A stretch of DNA of 64,000 nt from Alcanivoracaceae bacterium (GCA_029210325.1 JARGPU010000001.1:1064126-1128125); one strand, 5' to 3'; counted from the first letter of the stretch, positions 48,410 through 58,369 are shown. Program-made: numbers and translations. Notes: generated by a model from the letters alone, not told the origin.

Positions 48410-49524
48410 ACAAGACTCAGAGCTTTCTCACTTCCCTGCGTCAGCACCACGATCGCTTGCCCCGTCTGGTGCGGATTGCGGCTTGGGTACTATTGGCGCT
48501 GCTAATCTTTCTACTCGTTCGTTGCGGTAATCATAGCAATGACCAGGCGGTTGAATCATTACGACCGGTAAAGTTGTATCAGGTTGGAGAAAGCAACCTG
48601 CTGGCAGTCCGTCATTTTGTTGGCAGGGTGGATGCGGTGAGTACGGTCGATCTTTCTTTTCAGGTGGGAGGCCGCATTACCGAGCTACCGGTACAACAAG
48701 GCACCATACAGCGAGCTGGCTCCCTGATTGCGGCGCTTGATCCGGCGGACTATCAATTGGCGGTTCGCGAAGCAGAGTTACAACTGGATCAGGCCAACCG
48801 GGATCTCGAACGAGCACGGTCATTGTTTGAGCGCGGCAGTGTCTCTCAGGCCAGCCTTGATCAAGCGCAGACAGCGCACAACCTTCGCCGGGTGGCTTTA
48901 GATACCGCCCGCCGCAATCTTGCCTATACCCGTATCACTGCGCCATTTGATGCCTTGGTAACCCGTCGTCTGGTTGACCCGTTTACCAATGTAAGGCCGA
49001 ACATGGAGATTGTTCGGGTGCAAAACGTGGAAGAGTTTCGGGTTCATATCAGTGTGCCGGAAAACCTGATGGGCGGTCTGCATCAGACTGACTCAATCAG
49101 TGCGGAGGCTGTATTCCAGAGCCGGCCGGATAAGCCTGTAGCGCTGACCTACCGTGAACATGAAACCGAGCCAGACGCCGTGGCGCAAACCTATAGAGTA
49201 ACTTTCGGTATGCCACGTGATGAAGAGTTTAATGTGCTACCGGGGATGACCGTAACTGTGCGGTTGCGCGCGGCTACTCCTGATGAAGTTGCCTTTTTCG
49301 GTGTTCCGCCCTCCGCGATAGACAGCGACGAGCAGGGCGATTTCCGCGTTTGGGTGTACCAGCCAGAGAGTAGCAGCGTGATGCCACGTCCAGTGAAGAT
49401 GCTTGGTTTGAATGAAGAAGGCCAGGCGCTGGTGGCTGGTCTGGCAGGCGATGAAAAGATTGTCAGTGCCGGTTTGCATCTTCTTCATGACGGCATGCGT
49501 GTTCTGCCCTTTGAAGGCTTCTGA
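48406..49524 (+). CDS. RND efflux periplasmic adaptor (membrane fusion protein)
   Basis: 372-residue HlyD/AcrA-type adaptor. A membrane helix at about 22-41 (IAAWVLLALLIFLLVRC) anchors it; the Cys lacks a proper lipobox. The biotinyl-lipoyl half motif VSTVDLSFQVGGRITELPVQQG is followed by a helical hairpin (LQLDQANRDLERARSLFERG) and beta-barrel domains. The ATG overlaps the tetR stop by ATGA; longer in-frame extensions run inside tetR. The RND pump follows 4 bp later. Confidence 0.92.
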   Translation: MNKTQSFLTSLRQHHDRLPRLVRIAAWVLLALLIFLLVRCGNHSNDQAVESLRPVKLYQVGESNLLAVRHFVGRVDAVSTVDLSFQVGGRITELPVQQGTIQRAGSLIAALDPADYQLAVREAELQLDQANRDLERARSLFERGSVSQASLDQAQTAHNLRRVALDTARRNLAYTRITAPFDALVTRRLVDPFTNVRPNMEIVRVQNVEEFRVHISVPENLMGGLHQTDSISAEAVFQSRPDKPVALTYREHETEPDAVAQTYRVTFGMPRDEEFNVLPGMTVTVRLRAATPDEVAFFGVPPSAIDSDEQGDFRVWVYQPESSSVMPRPVKMLGLNEEGQALVAGLAGDEKIVSAGLHLLHDGMRVLPFEGF

Positions 49525-49528
49525 GGAG

Positions 49529-52500
49529 ATGTCGGTGGATATTGCACGCGCTTCGATAGATCGCCCGATCAACACGTGGCTGATTATTTTGGCCTGCCTT
49601 CTGGGTGGCTGGTGGGGGATTAATGGTATCGGCCGCCTGGAAGACCCGGCGTTCGCTATCAAGATGGCACTGGTGATTACGCCTTATCCCGGTGCCTCAG
49701 CGGCAGAAGTCGAAGCGGAAATTACTGAACCGTTGGAATCGGCAATTCAACAGCTGCCGCAGTTAAAGCGACTGACTTCGCGCTCGCGTCCCGGTGAGTC
49801 GATCATCAAGGTGGAAATAAAGAACACCTATGATGGCCATGCTCTGCCGCAGGTGTGGGACGAACTGCGGCGCAAAGTGAGTGATGCACAAAGAAGCCTT
49901 CCCCCGGCGGCCAAGCAGTCTATGGTTCATGATGACTATGGCGATGTATTTGGAATTTTCTATGCCGTCACCGCGCCAGAGTTCAGTGATGCAGAAATCC
50001 GTGAGCTATCCAGATTCTTACGCCGGGAATTACTTACTGTGCCGAATGTTTCCAAGGTGGCTACTTCCGGTGAGCCGGAGGAAGTTATCTATGTGGAAAT
50101 TTCCGAAGAAAGATTGGTTAGCCTTGGTTTGCCATTGGAAGTGGTGCTGAATAGCCTGCAGACAGAGAATCGGGTTCAGGATGGTGGCGCTATCACCGTG
50201 GATGGTCGTCGTCTGAGAATTTCTGCTCGTCCCGGTTTCGATTCGGTGGCCAGTATTGAATCGCTACGCATCGGCAGACCAGGCACTACCGAACAGATTA
50301 GTCTGGTAGATGTGGCGACGGTTCAGCGTGGCACCACAGATACGCCGGACAACCTGATAATGCACAACGGCCTGCCGGCCTTTACTTTGGCAGTGGCGGG
50401 TCTTCAGGAAGCCAATATTGTTGAGGTCGGCAACGCGGTTAGCGCCCATCTGGAAAAGCTTAAACACAATGTGCCGATTGGTGTAACGATCGAACCAATC
50501 TATGAGCAGCATGTGGTGGTGGACAAAGCCATCAACAGCTTTCTGGTCAGTCTGGCACAGTCTGTAGTTATCGTTATCGCAGTGTTATGCCTGACCATGG
50601 GTTGGCGTGTGGGTATGGTGGTCGGCGCCACCTTGCTGCTAACTGTGCTTGGCACAGTGTTCTTCATGCGCATATTCGGCATCGAGATGGAGAGGATATC
50701 TCTCGGCGCCCTGATTATTGCTATGGGCATGCTGGTGGACAATGCCATTGTTATTGCTGAGGGTATGCTGATTGGTATTCAGCGAGGGCAGTTGGCCCGG
50801 GACTCGGCCAGTGACGCCAGTGCCCGTACTCAAATTCCGCTACTCGGCGCGACTGTCATTGGCATTATGGCATTCTCCGGGATCGGCCTGTCATCGGATG
50901 TTACCGGTGAGTTTCTATTTTCATTGTTTGCGGTGATTACTATTTCGCTGCTGCTGTCCTGGGTGTTGGCGATTACCGTAACACCACTGATGGGACACTA
51001 TCTTTTTAATGGTCACCAGTACAAGGAAGGCGAAGATCCATACGCCCATTCAATCTATGTGAAGTACCGCAACGTGCTGGTGGAAATTCTGCGCCACCGG
51101 GGTCGCACCATTATGGTTCTAGTGCTAATCACGGTGCTGTCGATGGTGGGTTTCGGTTTTCTTCGTCATGCGTTTTTTCCTCCCTCCAATACACCAATGT
51201 TTTACCTCAACGTCATGCTGCGACAGGGCTCGGACATTCAGCTCACCGCTGAGCGATTGCACGATATGGAAAGCTATTTGCAGAGGTACGATCAGGTAGA
51301 AGCGGTTACTGGCTTTGTTGGTCAGGGCGGTAGTCGCTTTATGCTCACCTACGAGCCTGAGCTGCCTAACCCGGCTTATGGTCAGTTGATTATCAGAGTT
51401 TCTGAGCGCGATCTGATTGATGACTTGATAGCTGATTTACGTAGTGAACTGCCAAAGCGTTTCCCTGATGTGGAGATCTATCCGCAGCGGCTGATGTTTG
51501 GGCCTGGCGGTGGAGCCAAAGTTGAGGCGCGCTTCAAAGGCTCTGACCCGGCGGTGTTGCGCAGGTTGGGTGAGCAGGCCAGGCAGGTATTTGCGCAGAG
51601 CGGTGTGGTACATGATGTTCGTACCGATTGGCGTCAGCAGGAAATGGTTATCGTGCCGCACTATGACGAAGAGCGCGGTCGCATAGCGGGGGTCGGTCGT
51701 AGTGATGTTGCAACGGCTTCGTTATTTGCTTCCACCGGAGTGCGGGCTGGTGTCTATCGAGAGAGTGATAGTCAGATTCCCATTATTGTCCGGCCGCCGG
51801 AGCAGGAGCGTAGCAGTGTCAGTCGTTTGGCAGATCGTTTTATGTGGAGCAGCGCGGAGCAGGCCTATGTGCCGGTTAGTCAGGTGGTCAGTGGTTTCGG
51901 TGTGGAGACTGAAGAATCACTGATTCATCGTCGCGATAGACTGCGGGCGTTGAAAGTTCAGGCCGATCCTGTGGGGGACTTGACCGCCGATCAGGCCCTG
52001 CGGGTTCTGCGTAAGGATATCGAAGCAATCAGTTTGCCGGATGGCTACGTGTTGGAGTGGGGCGGTGAGTATGAAGGGGCTCGCGAGGCTCAGCAGGCGC
52101 TGGCAACTCAGGTGCCACTGGGATTTCTGATAATGCTGGTGATCTCCATATTGCTGTTTAGTAAGGTCCGCCAGACCATGGTGATCTGGCTGGTGGTGCC
52201 CATGTCAATTTGCGGCGTTACCGCGGGCCTGCTGATTACCGGTCAGCCTTTTACCTTTATGGCGTTACTCGGCTTCCTTAGCTTATCCGGGATGCTGATG
52301 AAAAATGCCATTGTTCTGGTAGATGAAATCGAGGCGCAGGAGCGTGATGGGAAGCCGCAGCCGGAGGCCTTGATTGATGCCAGTGTCAGTCGTTTGCGGC
52401 CGGTTTTTCTGGCCGCGCTGACTACCATTCTTGGCATGGTTCCGCTGATCTCAGATGCATTCTTTGCCAGCATGGCGATTACCATCATGGCTGGTCTTGC

Positions 52501-52576
52501 CTTTGCAACAGTGCTGACCATGGCGGCAGTGCCGGTTTTGTATGCGCTACTTTTCAGAATCAGGGTTGCTCAGTAG
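49529..52576 (+). CDS. RND-family efflux pump inner-membrane subunit
   Basis: About 1015 residues with 12 predicted membrane helices and two large periplasmic loops, of the AcrB/MexB superfamily. TM4 carries a single Asp (GMLVDNAIVIAEG) where AcrB has two, while the TM10 Lys is kept in MLMKNAIVLVDEI. Proton-driven export of hydrophobic compounds is inferred. The ATG at 49529 directly abuts GAGGAG; GTG two codons later has better spacing and may be the real start. No outer-membrane factor gene follows, so a shared TolC-like channel is needed. The 3' end overlaps the convergent next gene by 30 bp. Confidence 0.92.
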   Translation: MSVDIARASIDRPINTWLIILACLLGGWWGINGIGRLEDPAFAIKMALVITPYPGASAAEVEAEITEPLESAIQQLPQLKRLTSRSRPGESIIKVEIKNTYDGHALPQVWDELRRKVSDAQRSLPPAAKQSMVHDDYGDVFGIFYAVTAPEFSDAEIRELSRFLRRELLTVPNVSKVATSGEPEEVIYVEISEERLVSLGLPLEVVLNSLQTENRVQDGGAITVDGRRLRISARPGFDSVASIESLRIGRPGTTEQISLVDVATVQRGTTDTPDNLIMHNGLPAFTLAVAGLQEANIVEVGNAVSAHLEKLKHNVPIGVTIEPIYEQHVVVDKAINSFLVSLAQSVVIVIAVLCLTMGWRVGMVVGATLLLTVLGTVFFMRIFGIEMERISLGALIIAMGMLVDNAIVIAEGMLIGIQRGQLARDSASDASARTQIPLLGATVIGIMAFSGIGLSSDVTGEFLFSLFAVITISLLLSWVLAITVTPLMGHYLFNGHQYKEGEDPYAHSIYVKYRNVLVEILRHRGRTIMVLVLITVLSMVGFGFLRHAFFPPSNTPMFYLNVMLRQGSDIQLTAERLHDMESYLQRYDQVEAVTGFVGQGGSRFMLTYEPELPNPAYGQLIIRVSERDLIDDLIADLRSELPKRFPDVEIYPQRLMFGPGGGAKVEARFKGSDPAVLRRLGEQARQVFAQSGVVHDVRTDWRQQEMVIVPHYDEERGRIAGVGRSDVATASLFASTGVRAGVYRESDSQIPIIVRPPEQERSSVSRLADRFMWSSAEQAYVPVSQVVSGFGVETEESLIHRRDRLRALKVQADPVGDLTADQALRVLRKDIEAISLPDGYVLEWGGEYEGAREAQQALATQVPLGFLIMLVISILLFSKVRQTMVIWLVVPMSICGVTAGLLITGQPFTFMALLGFLSLSGMLMKNAIVLVDEIEAQERDGKPQPEALIDASVSRLRPVFLAALTTILGMVPLISDAFFASMAITIMAGLAFATVLTMAAVPVLYALLFRIRVAQ

Positions 52577-54487
52577 AGGTTCCTGGTCTTCAGCTGGTAT
52601 TAATTGCTGTGGCTCAATCCATGGGCGTACCACATGGCTGGGCGGATTTTTTACTTGCCAGTGAAAGTCTGCCGGACCGCCTTCGCCGACCCAGTCTGGC
52701 AGCCACAGGGTGTTATCCATGGAGCCGTAGCGAAGTGCAGCAATATCTACGCTGCGGCTTTCCGCAAGCCGAACCATTTCCGCCAGTACCTGACCGTGGC
52801 GCACATCGCCTGGGTCTTCAACCGTGGCGATAATGGCGTCTCGTAACAGACCATTCAGGGTTTCGCGCGCCAGCCCGGTGAATCGCATCCTGTCCATATC
52901 CGCAATAAAGGCATCAGCCAACTCGGCGGCGTTGGTAATGCGGCCCTGATCTCGCAGCTTGCTTAGAACTTTGCTGGCAACCCGGTCATAGGCCCGTAAC
53001 TTGCTTTCGCTTTGCGTGTCATTGTCGGCAAGCAGGATAATGGCTTCGCCAAGGGTTTCGACTTCAGAAAAGTCCAGCTTTGGCATCGCTCCGAGAAGTT
53101 CAATAACGTAGTGAGGCAAGCCGCTGCTGCTAAAGCCGAAGCGTGGCGTTGCGCCGGGATACCGCTCATAGGGCAAGGTTGCAGCTTGATCATCCCGGTA
53201 CAACATGGACAGGCTCATGCCTTCCAGAAAAGAATCGAATAGCCCCCCTTCAACAACGGGCATGTGATTGGCAAAGAACATTTCCCAGCCACGATTGGAA
53301 TCCATATGCACCCAGTCTCCGGGCAGCCGGGTTGCTGCCATGCGTTGTTCAAATTCGCTCATTTCCCCATCGACAACGCCACGGTCTGTATCTTGCTTGA
53401 ATACGCTGTCAAAAGTGACTCGTGCTCCATCCAGGTTGTGAAAGTCAAAGCTTAGCTCGATGCGCGGCTCGCGCAGGAACATAAGAAAATAGCGCAGCGT
53501 GCGCATGCCATCGATGGCAAAACGGCTCGGCACCATGATGCCTTGCTCATAGAAATGCACAGTGAACTGCTGGTTGAAAAACGTCGGTAGATACAAATAC
53601 CAAACCCGAGTGCGTACCAGCAGGCTGGCCCGAACCGGACCATCTTTGACGGCAATGGGAACAGCGCGGATATTTTTGCCACCCTCCAGGCTCATGCGTA
53701 CGTTCTGGTTGAGGATGCCGGTGCTGATATTGAGGTAAACGCTGTCAAATACATTAACGCTGTGGTGAGCCCCGACCTTGCTGGCAATATGCTCAATTTC
53801 AATCAGGTTCTTCGGGTTGTAGGTCATTTCCATGACTGTTGTGTCGAGCCGACCATTGTCCAGATCGGCATGCACATAGTCGGCCTCGGAGCGCTCCGGG
53901 TTATCTAGCAGCAGATAAACATAACGTGGATTGTTACGCGGTGAATCAAGGCGAATTTCATGTAGCACCCGTCCTTCAACGCGGCCATGCTGGTTTGGAT
54001 CGTAGGTCAGTTGTCCGCCGTCGCGGAACATGAATACCAACTCATCAAAGTCATCAAAGATGGTTGGCTGACCTTCTGCCGGAGCCTTGTTGGCGCCCTC
54101 AATCCAGATCAGTCCGGTGCGATCAAACTCGTCAATCTGGAATGGGATAGGAATCAGTTTGTTACCGCGTACCGCCATTAAAGATAGCCGACGTATGGGT
54201 GTGTCGCGCACCGCCGGTAGCTCGTGGCCGCGCATGGTCATCGGGTAAAGGTAGGTGAAGTGGGTGGTATCCAGGCTGATCACTGCCCGGTGGAGTTGTT
54301 CGGCAGTGATGTTGCGCAGGCCGCCGGGGTATCGGGTCAGGGCGCTTGGGTCGTTACGGTAAAACTCCATGAAGGTGTCAAAAAAGCGGTCCGCTATCGG
54401 GACTATACGTTCTGGCTGGTCGTCTGCCCGGCCTGTGACACACAGGCTAGTGAGCAGACACAGACACGCTGCGCTCCATAACCGCAT
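52547..54487 (-). CDS. Large secreted protein of unknown function
   Basis: 646-residue protein I cannot assign to a family. It has a clear Sec signal peptide (MRLWSAACLCLLTSLCVTGRA, positions 1-21, with a typical AxA-like end). No further membrane helix follows. The first half looks beta-rich, with repeated acidic motifs (PIPFQIDEFDRTG, IFDDFDELVFMFRDGG, IRLDSPRNNPRYVYLLLDN). The last 180 residues are helical and acidic, ending in a Pro/Glu tail. It is predicted periplasmic or outer-membrane associated. It stands alone, overlapping the RND gene by 30 bp tail to tail and divergent from the methyltransferase gene. Confidence 0.8.
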   Translation of the reverse strand: MRLWSAACLCLLTSLCVTGRADDQPERIVPIADRFFDTFMEFYRNDPSALTRYPGGLRNITAEQLHRAVISLDTTHFTYLYPMTMRGHELPAVRDTPIRRLSLMAVRGNKLIPIPFQIDEFDRTGLIWIEGANKAPAEGQPTIFDDFDELVFMFRDGGQLTYDPNQHGRVEGRVLHEIRLDSPRNNPRYVYLLLDNPERSEADYVHADLDNGRLDTTVMEMTYNPKNLIEIEHIASKVGAHHSVNVFDSVYLNISTGILNQNVRMSLEGGKNIRAVPIAVKDGPVRASLLVRTRVWYLYLPTFFNQQFTVHFYEQGIMVPSRFAIDGMRTLRYFLMFLREPRIELSFDFHNLDGARVTFDSVFKQDTDRGVVDGEMSEFEQRMAATRLPGDWVHMDSNRGWEMFFANHMPVVEGGLFDSFLEGMSLSMLYRDDQAATLPYERYPGATPRFGFSSSGLPHYVIELLGAMPKLDFSEVETLGEAIILLADNDTQSESKLRAYDRVASKVLSKLRDQGRITNAAELADAFIADMDRMRFTGLARETLNGLLRDAIIATVEDPGDVRHGQVLAEMVRLAESRSVDIAALRYGSMDNTLWLPDWVGEGGPADFHWQVKNPPSHVVRPWIEPQQLIPAEDQEPLLSNPDSEK

Positions 54488-54567
54488 TTTTGTTATTCTC
54501 CCTGCCTTGATTATCTGCTCATCCAAGCCTGAAGCAGACTTGGAGAACAAAGGATGACTGAGTGTAC

Positions 54568-55257
54568 ATGAGCGACGAGCGCAGCATAGACCCCAGCGCC
54601 AGTGATGTTCGGGCGCAATTGCAGGCCGAGCTGCGCCAGCTGTTGCCAGAAGCGACTTTGCGCCAGCAGGCCCCGCCGTTAATTCCGGAATTGCCGCTAT
54701 GGCTACTGGCGGATATCCAAGCCGGCCAGAGGCTGGAAGCCAGTGTTGCCGGGGCATTGATGGAAGCGCCTCCCTACTGGAGTTTTTGCTGGGCCAGTGG
54801 CCAGGTATTGGCCCGCTGGTTGCTAGATCATGCTGAGCAGGTTCGCGGACGTACAGTGGTCGATGTGGGGCCCGGTTCCGGGGTGGTGGCCCTGGCTGCC
54901 GCCTTGGCGGGGGCTGGCCGGGTGATCGCCTGCGATATCGATCCGCAAGCATTGCTGGCAGTGACCATGAATGCGCAGGCGCTATCTTTATCTGTTGAGC
55001 TTAGTGACGACCTGCATGCCTGTCTGCCTTTGGCGGATCTGGTGACGGCGGCGGATATTCTCTATGACCGGGACAACCTCCCGTTGCTGAAAGCATTTCA
55101 GGTGGCGCCTTGGGTGTTGCTGGCGGACTCCCGGGTGCGCAATCTGTCACCCCCGGGCTACCAGCAGGCTGGCAAGGGCAGCGCGATAACCTGGCCTGAT
55201 CTGGGGGAGTCCAGCCAATTCAATCAGGTTACTGTGTATCAATCTCGACTTTCCTGA
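54568..55257 (+). CDS. Class I SAM methyltransferase, ETF-beta lysine methyltransferase-like
   Basis: About 229 residues. SAM-binding motif I is VVDVGPGSGVVALAAALAGAG, followed by acidic ACDIDPQAL. The post-motif segment VTAADILYDRDNLPLL resembles the DxxY region of the METTL20/ETFBKMT group, which methylates lysines of electron-transfer flavoprotein beta; small ribosomal-protein methyltransferases of the PrmA type are the alternative. GTG at 54562 is an equally possible start. A DegQ-type protease follows on the same strand. Confidence 0.78.
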   Translation: MSDERSIDPSASDVRAQLQAELRQLLPEATLRQQAPPLIPELPLWLLADIQAGQRLEASVAGALMEAPPYWSFCWASGQVLARWLLDHAEQVRGRTVVDVGPGSGVVALAAALAGAGRVIACDIDPQALLAVTMNAQALSLSVELSDDLHACLPLADLVTAADILYDRDNLPLLKAFQVAPWVLLADSRVRNLSPPGYQQAGKGSAITWPDLGESSQFNQVTVYQSRLS

Positions 55258-55323
55258 CTTGCAGGTTGAACCGATGGCAACAGTGCTAGTCGAACTGCTC
55301 GTTCCGTTTTTTCATAAGGAGAT

Positions 55324-56706
55324 ATGCTGATCATGAAGTCGCAACGTCATGCTGCAATTCTATTGGCCGGGTTCTGGCTGCTGTTTCAGGGCGCTGTTGC
55401 CCATGCGGCTTTGCCCGGCGCGCTTGCTACCGGAGAGCCACTGCCTTCTTTGGCACCGATGCTTGATCAGGCCATACCAGCGGTGGTGAATATTGCCACC
55501 CATGGGCGAGTTAGGGCTCAGAACCCACTGATGGAAGATCCTTTCTTCCGGCGCTTTTTTAATATGCCGGATGCCCCACAGGAACGTCGTACCACCAGCG
55601 CAGGCTCGGGCGTGATTGTTGATGCGAAGCAGGGCTATGTCTTAACTAATGCCCATGTTGTCCGCAATGCCGAGCAGATCGAGATTACTCTGGTCGATGG
55701 TCGAACTCTGCAAGCGGAGCTTGTAGGAACTGACACTGAGGTTGATCTGGCGGTGCTAAAGGTGCCGGCCGATGATCTGGTGCAGATGCAGATTGCCGAC
55801 TCGTCAACGCTGCGAGTGGGAGACTTCGTGGTTGCCATCGGTAACCCGTTTAGCCTTGGCCATACGGTGACCTCGGGGATCGTTTCTGCGCTGGGCCGTA
55901 CAGGCCTGCGTATAGATGGTTATGAGAATTACATCCAGACTGATGCTTCCATTAACCCGGGTAATTCCGGCGGGGCATTGGTCAACCTGCGTGGGGAGCT
56001 GGTAGGTATTAATACCGCAATTATCGCTCCTGCGGGGGGCAATGTGGGTATCGGCTTTGCCATTCCTACGGAGATGGTGTCGATCATTATGGCCCAGCTT
56101 ATTGAGCACGGAGAGGTGCGTCGCGGCGCGCTCGGGGTCAATATTCAGGATCTCACTGCGGAGCTGGCGGAGGCCTTCGGCGTTAGCAAGGACCAGCATG
56201 GTGTGGTGATTACCCAGATCGTCGAAGACAGCACTGCCGAGAAGGCTGGCCTCAAGGCCGGGGATGTGGTGGTGGAGGTGGATGGTCGACCGGTGCGCCG
56301 GGTGGCTGACTTGCGTAACAAGGTGGGCATGTCGCCGGTGGGCGATCGTATCACTCTGACGGTGGTGCGTGATGGCAAGAAACGAGACATCACCGCGGTG
56401 ATTCGCGAGACCAAACTTACTACTGCGGACGGCGGAGCACTGTCGGTCTATCTGAAGGGCGCCAGTGTCCGTGACTTGCGCAGCGGTGAGCTTGGCCATG
56501 CCGACAAAGGCGTGCTGGTGGAGTCTGTTGAGCGTGGCAGTGCAGCGGCCCGGGCAGGGTTGCGGCCCGGCGATGTGATCATTAATGCTAACCGCAAAGA
56601 TATTGCCAATATGGAACAGATGCGCGCTGCTATTCCGGACAAGGAGGCGGCTATCTTGCTCCGTTTAAATCGTAACGGAGGCATGTTCTTCGTGGTGATT
56701 CGGTGA
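55324..56706 (+). CDS. DegP/DegQ/MucD-type periplasmic serine protease
   Basis: Envelope quality-control protease of 460 residues: signal peptide to about residue 28, trypsin-like domain with catalytic triad H111 (LTNAHVV), D141 (TEVDLAVLK) and S215 (NPGNSGGAL), then two PDZ domains (about 265-355, VRRGALGVNIQDL; about 375-455, GVLVESVERGSAAARAGL). Two PDZ domains place it with DegP/DegQ/MucD rather than DegS/AlgW. Two in-frame ATGs (55324, 55333) straddle the optimum distance from AAGGAG. A terminator hairpin follows. Confidence 0.95.
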   Translation: MLIMKSQRHAAILLAGFWLLFQGAVAHAALPGALATGEPLPSLAPMLDQAIPAVVNIATHGRVRAQNPLMEDPFFRRFFNMPDAPQERRTTSAGSGVIVDAKQGYVLTNAHVVRNAEQIEITLVDGRTLQAELVGTDTEVDLAVLKVPADDLVQMQIADSSTLRVGDFVVAIGNPFSLGHTVTSGIVSALGRTGLRIDGYENYIQTDASINPGNSGGALVNLRGELVGINTAIIAPAGGNVGIGFAIPTEMVSIIMAQLIEHGEVRRGALGVNIQDLTAELAEAFGVSKDQHGVVITQIVEDSTAEKAGLKAGDVVVEVDGRPVRRVADLRNKVGMSPVGDRITLTVVRDGKKRDITAVIRETKLTTADGGALSVYLKGASVRDLRSGELGHADKGVLVESVERGSAAARAGLRPGDVIINANRKDIANMEQMRAAIPDKEAAILLRLNRNGGMFFVVIR

Positions 56707-56712
56707 CTTGAT

Positions 56713-56750
56713 GCACGGGCCCGCTGGCAGGTTAGCTAGCGGGCCCGTGC
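56713..56750 (+). terminator. Terminator hairpin after the DegQ-type protease gene
   Basis: A perfect 13-bp GC-rich stem GCACGGGCCCGCT / AGCGGGCCCGTGC with a 12-nt loop is followed by AGTCTTT. The U tract is short, but the stem is very stable. It lies between this gene and the convergent GMC oxidoreductase. Confidence 0.65.
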
Positions 56751-56767
56751 AGTCTTTACCCGGGCTT

Positions 56768-58369
56768 TCAGGCTGCCGGTTTTCCGAGGATCAGATCAGA
56801 TGCCTTTTCGGCAATCATCACAGTGGGAGCGTTGGTGTTGCCGCCGATCAGGGTTGGCATGATAGACGCGTCGACTACTCGCAAACCTTCCAGGCCATGC
56901 ACGCGTAAGCTGTCTGGTGCCACCACGGCCATGTCATCCACGCCCATCTTACAGCTGCCCACCGGGTGATAAATGTTGTCGCATTTGGCGCGCAGGAAGG
57001 CACGAATTTCTTCGTCGCTTTGAAGAGCTGCGCTGGGGAATATTTCTTCACCGCGCCATGGTTCCAGTGACGCCTGGGACAGAATATTGCGCACATGCTT
57101 GATGCCGCGAACCATGCCCTCCATATCATCCGGGTGACCGAGCAGGTTGGGGTCAATTAGTGCATCTGCCATGGGGTCCGCACTTTGCAAGGTAATGCTG
57201 CCGCGCGCTTTGGGGCGCAGGATACACACATGGGCGGAGTAGCCGAAGCCGAAACTGAAGCCCAGATTGAGGCCGTGGTTATCCAGTAGCGCGGCAGTCA
57301 GGTGCAACTGCAGATCAGGAATTTCTTCCTCTGGAGTGGATTTGATAAAGCCGCCGGACTCCGCCACATTCGACGTCAGGCTACCCTGTCGCTTGCTGAG
57401 AAAATCGAACACGCCCTTGATCGCCGCTGGCAAACCGATGGGGCCAAGGCTCAGGGTGTCGCTGCGCTTTGAGCGGGTCACCACCAGTGCATCGGGGTGA
57501 TCCTGCAGGTTTTTGCCGACGCCGGGGAGTTCGTGCACTTGCTTGATGCCGTGTGGCTCAAGGTCTGCTTTGCCGCCTACGCCAGAAAGTAGCAGCAGCT
57601 GGGGGGAGTTGATTGCGCCGCCTGACAGAATAGTCTCTGCTGCCTCAACTCGCACAGTTTTACGTCCCTGACGATACTCGACACCGGTGGCTCGCTTACC
57701 ATCAAACAACACACGTGTGGCGCGAGCGTTGGTAATAACCGTCAGATTGGGACGGTCCATCACCGGGTGTAGATAGCCGGCCGCGACACTCCAGCGCTCC
57801 CCATTTTTCTGGTTGACCTGGAACAGGCCGACACCTTCCTGAATGTCGTTATTCAGCTCTTTCGATTTGGGGAACCCGGCCTCGCCGGCCGCTTCGATAA
57901 ATGCGGCGCTGACCGGGTGATGAAAACGCAGGTCGGCAATATTGAGTGGGCCATCCACACCATGGAAAGCATCCGCACCGCGTTCGTTATGCTCGGCGCG
58001 GCGGAACAGTGGCAGCACTTCATCCCAGCTCCAGCCGGTGTTGCCCAATGACGCCCAGTGATCATAGTCCCAGCGATTGCCACGGGTGTAGCACATGGCG
58101 TTGACGGCGCTGGAGCCGCCCAGCGTCTTGCCCCGGGGCACATACACTTGACGGTTATTTAACGCTTTCTGTGGTACTGAATAGTAACGCCAGTTGCGTT
58201 TTCTGGAACGCATCAGAGCGATGATGCCAGCGGGCATCCGCACCAGCAGACTATTGTCATCAGGGCCAGCTTCCAGCAGGCATACTCGGGTAGCGGGGTT
58301 AGCCGAAAGGCGGTTGGCTAGTACGCAGCCGGCGGAGCCGCCGCCGACGATCAGATAGTCATATTGCAT
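56768..58369 (-). CDS. GMC-family flavoprotein dehydrogenase (AlkJ / choline dehydrogenase-like)
   Basis: 533-residue FAD enzyme. The ADP-binding motif is YLIVGGGSAGCVLANRLS, GMC signature 1 is PRGKTLGGSSAVNAMCYTRG, signature 2 is ILSGGAINSPQLLLLSGVG, and the catalytic His/Asn region spans YHPVGSCKMG and VDASIMPTLIGGNTNAPTVMIAEKAS. Closest recognisable relatives are AlkJ-type alcohol dehydrogenases of alkane degradation and choline dehydrogenases; substrate cannot be settled without alkane or betaine genes nearby. MQYDYLIVGG is preferred over an ATG six codons earlier. Confidence 0.92.
   Translation of the reverse strand: MQYDYLIVGGGSAGCVLANRLSANPATRVCLLEAGPDDNSLLVRMPAGIIALMRSRKRNWRYYSVPQKALNNRQVYVPRGKTLGGSSAVNAMCYTRGNRWDYDHWASLGNTGWSWDEVLPLFRRAEHNERGADAFHGVDGPLNIADLRFHHPVSAAFIEAAGEAGFPKSKELNNDIQEGVGLFQVNQKNGERWSVAAGYLHPVMDRPNLTVITNARATRVLFDGKRATGVEYRQGRKTVRVEAAETILSGGAINSPQLLLLSGVGGKADLEPHGIKQVHELPGVGKNLQDHPDALVVTRSKRSDTLSLGPIGLPAAIKGVFDFLSKRQGSLTSNVAESGGFIKSTPEEEIPDLQLHLTAALLDNHGLNLGFSFGFGYSAHVCILRPKARGSITLQSADPMADALIDPNLLGHPDDMEGMVRGIKHVRNILSQASLEPWRGEEIFPSAALQSDEEIRAFLRAKCDNIYHPVGSCKMGVDDMAVVAPDSLRVHGLEGLRVVDASIMPTLIGGNTNAPTVMIAEKASDLILGKPAA

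Noticed and set aside
49412-49528. In-frame N-terminal extension of the RND pump
   Set aside because: It overlaps the adaptor gene and adds a hydrophobic stretch foreign to RND pumps, whose N-terminus begins close to the first membrane helix, as in the ATG/GTG starts near 49529-49535.
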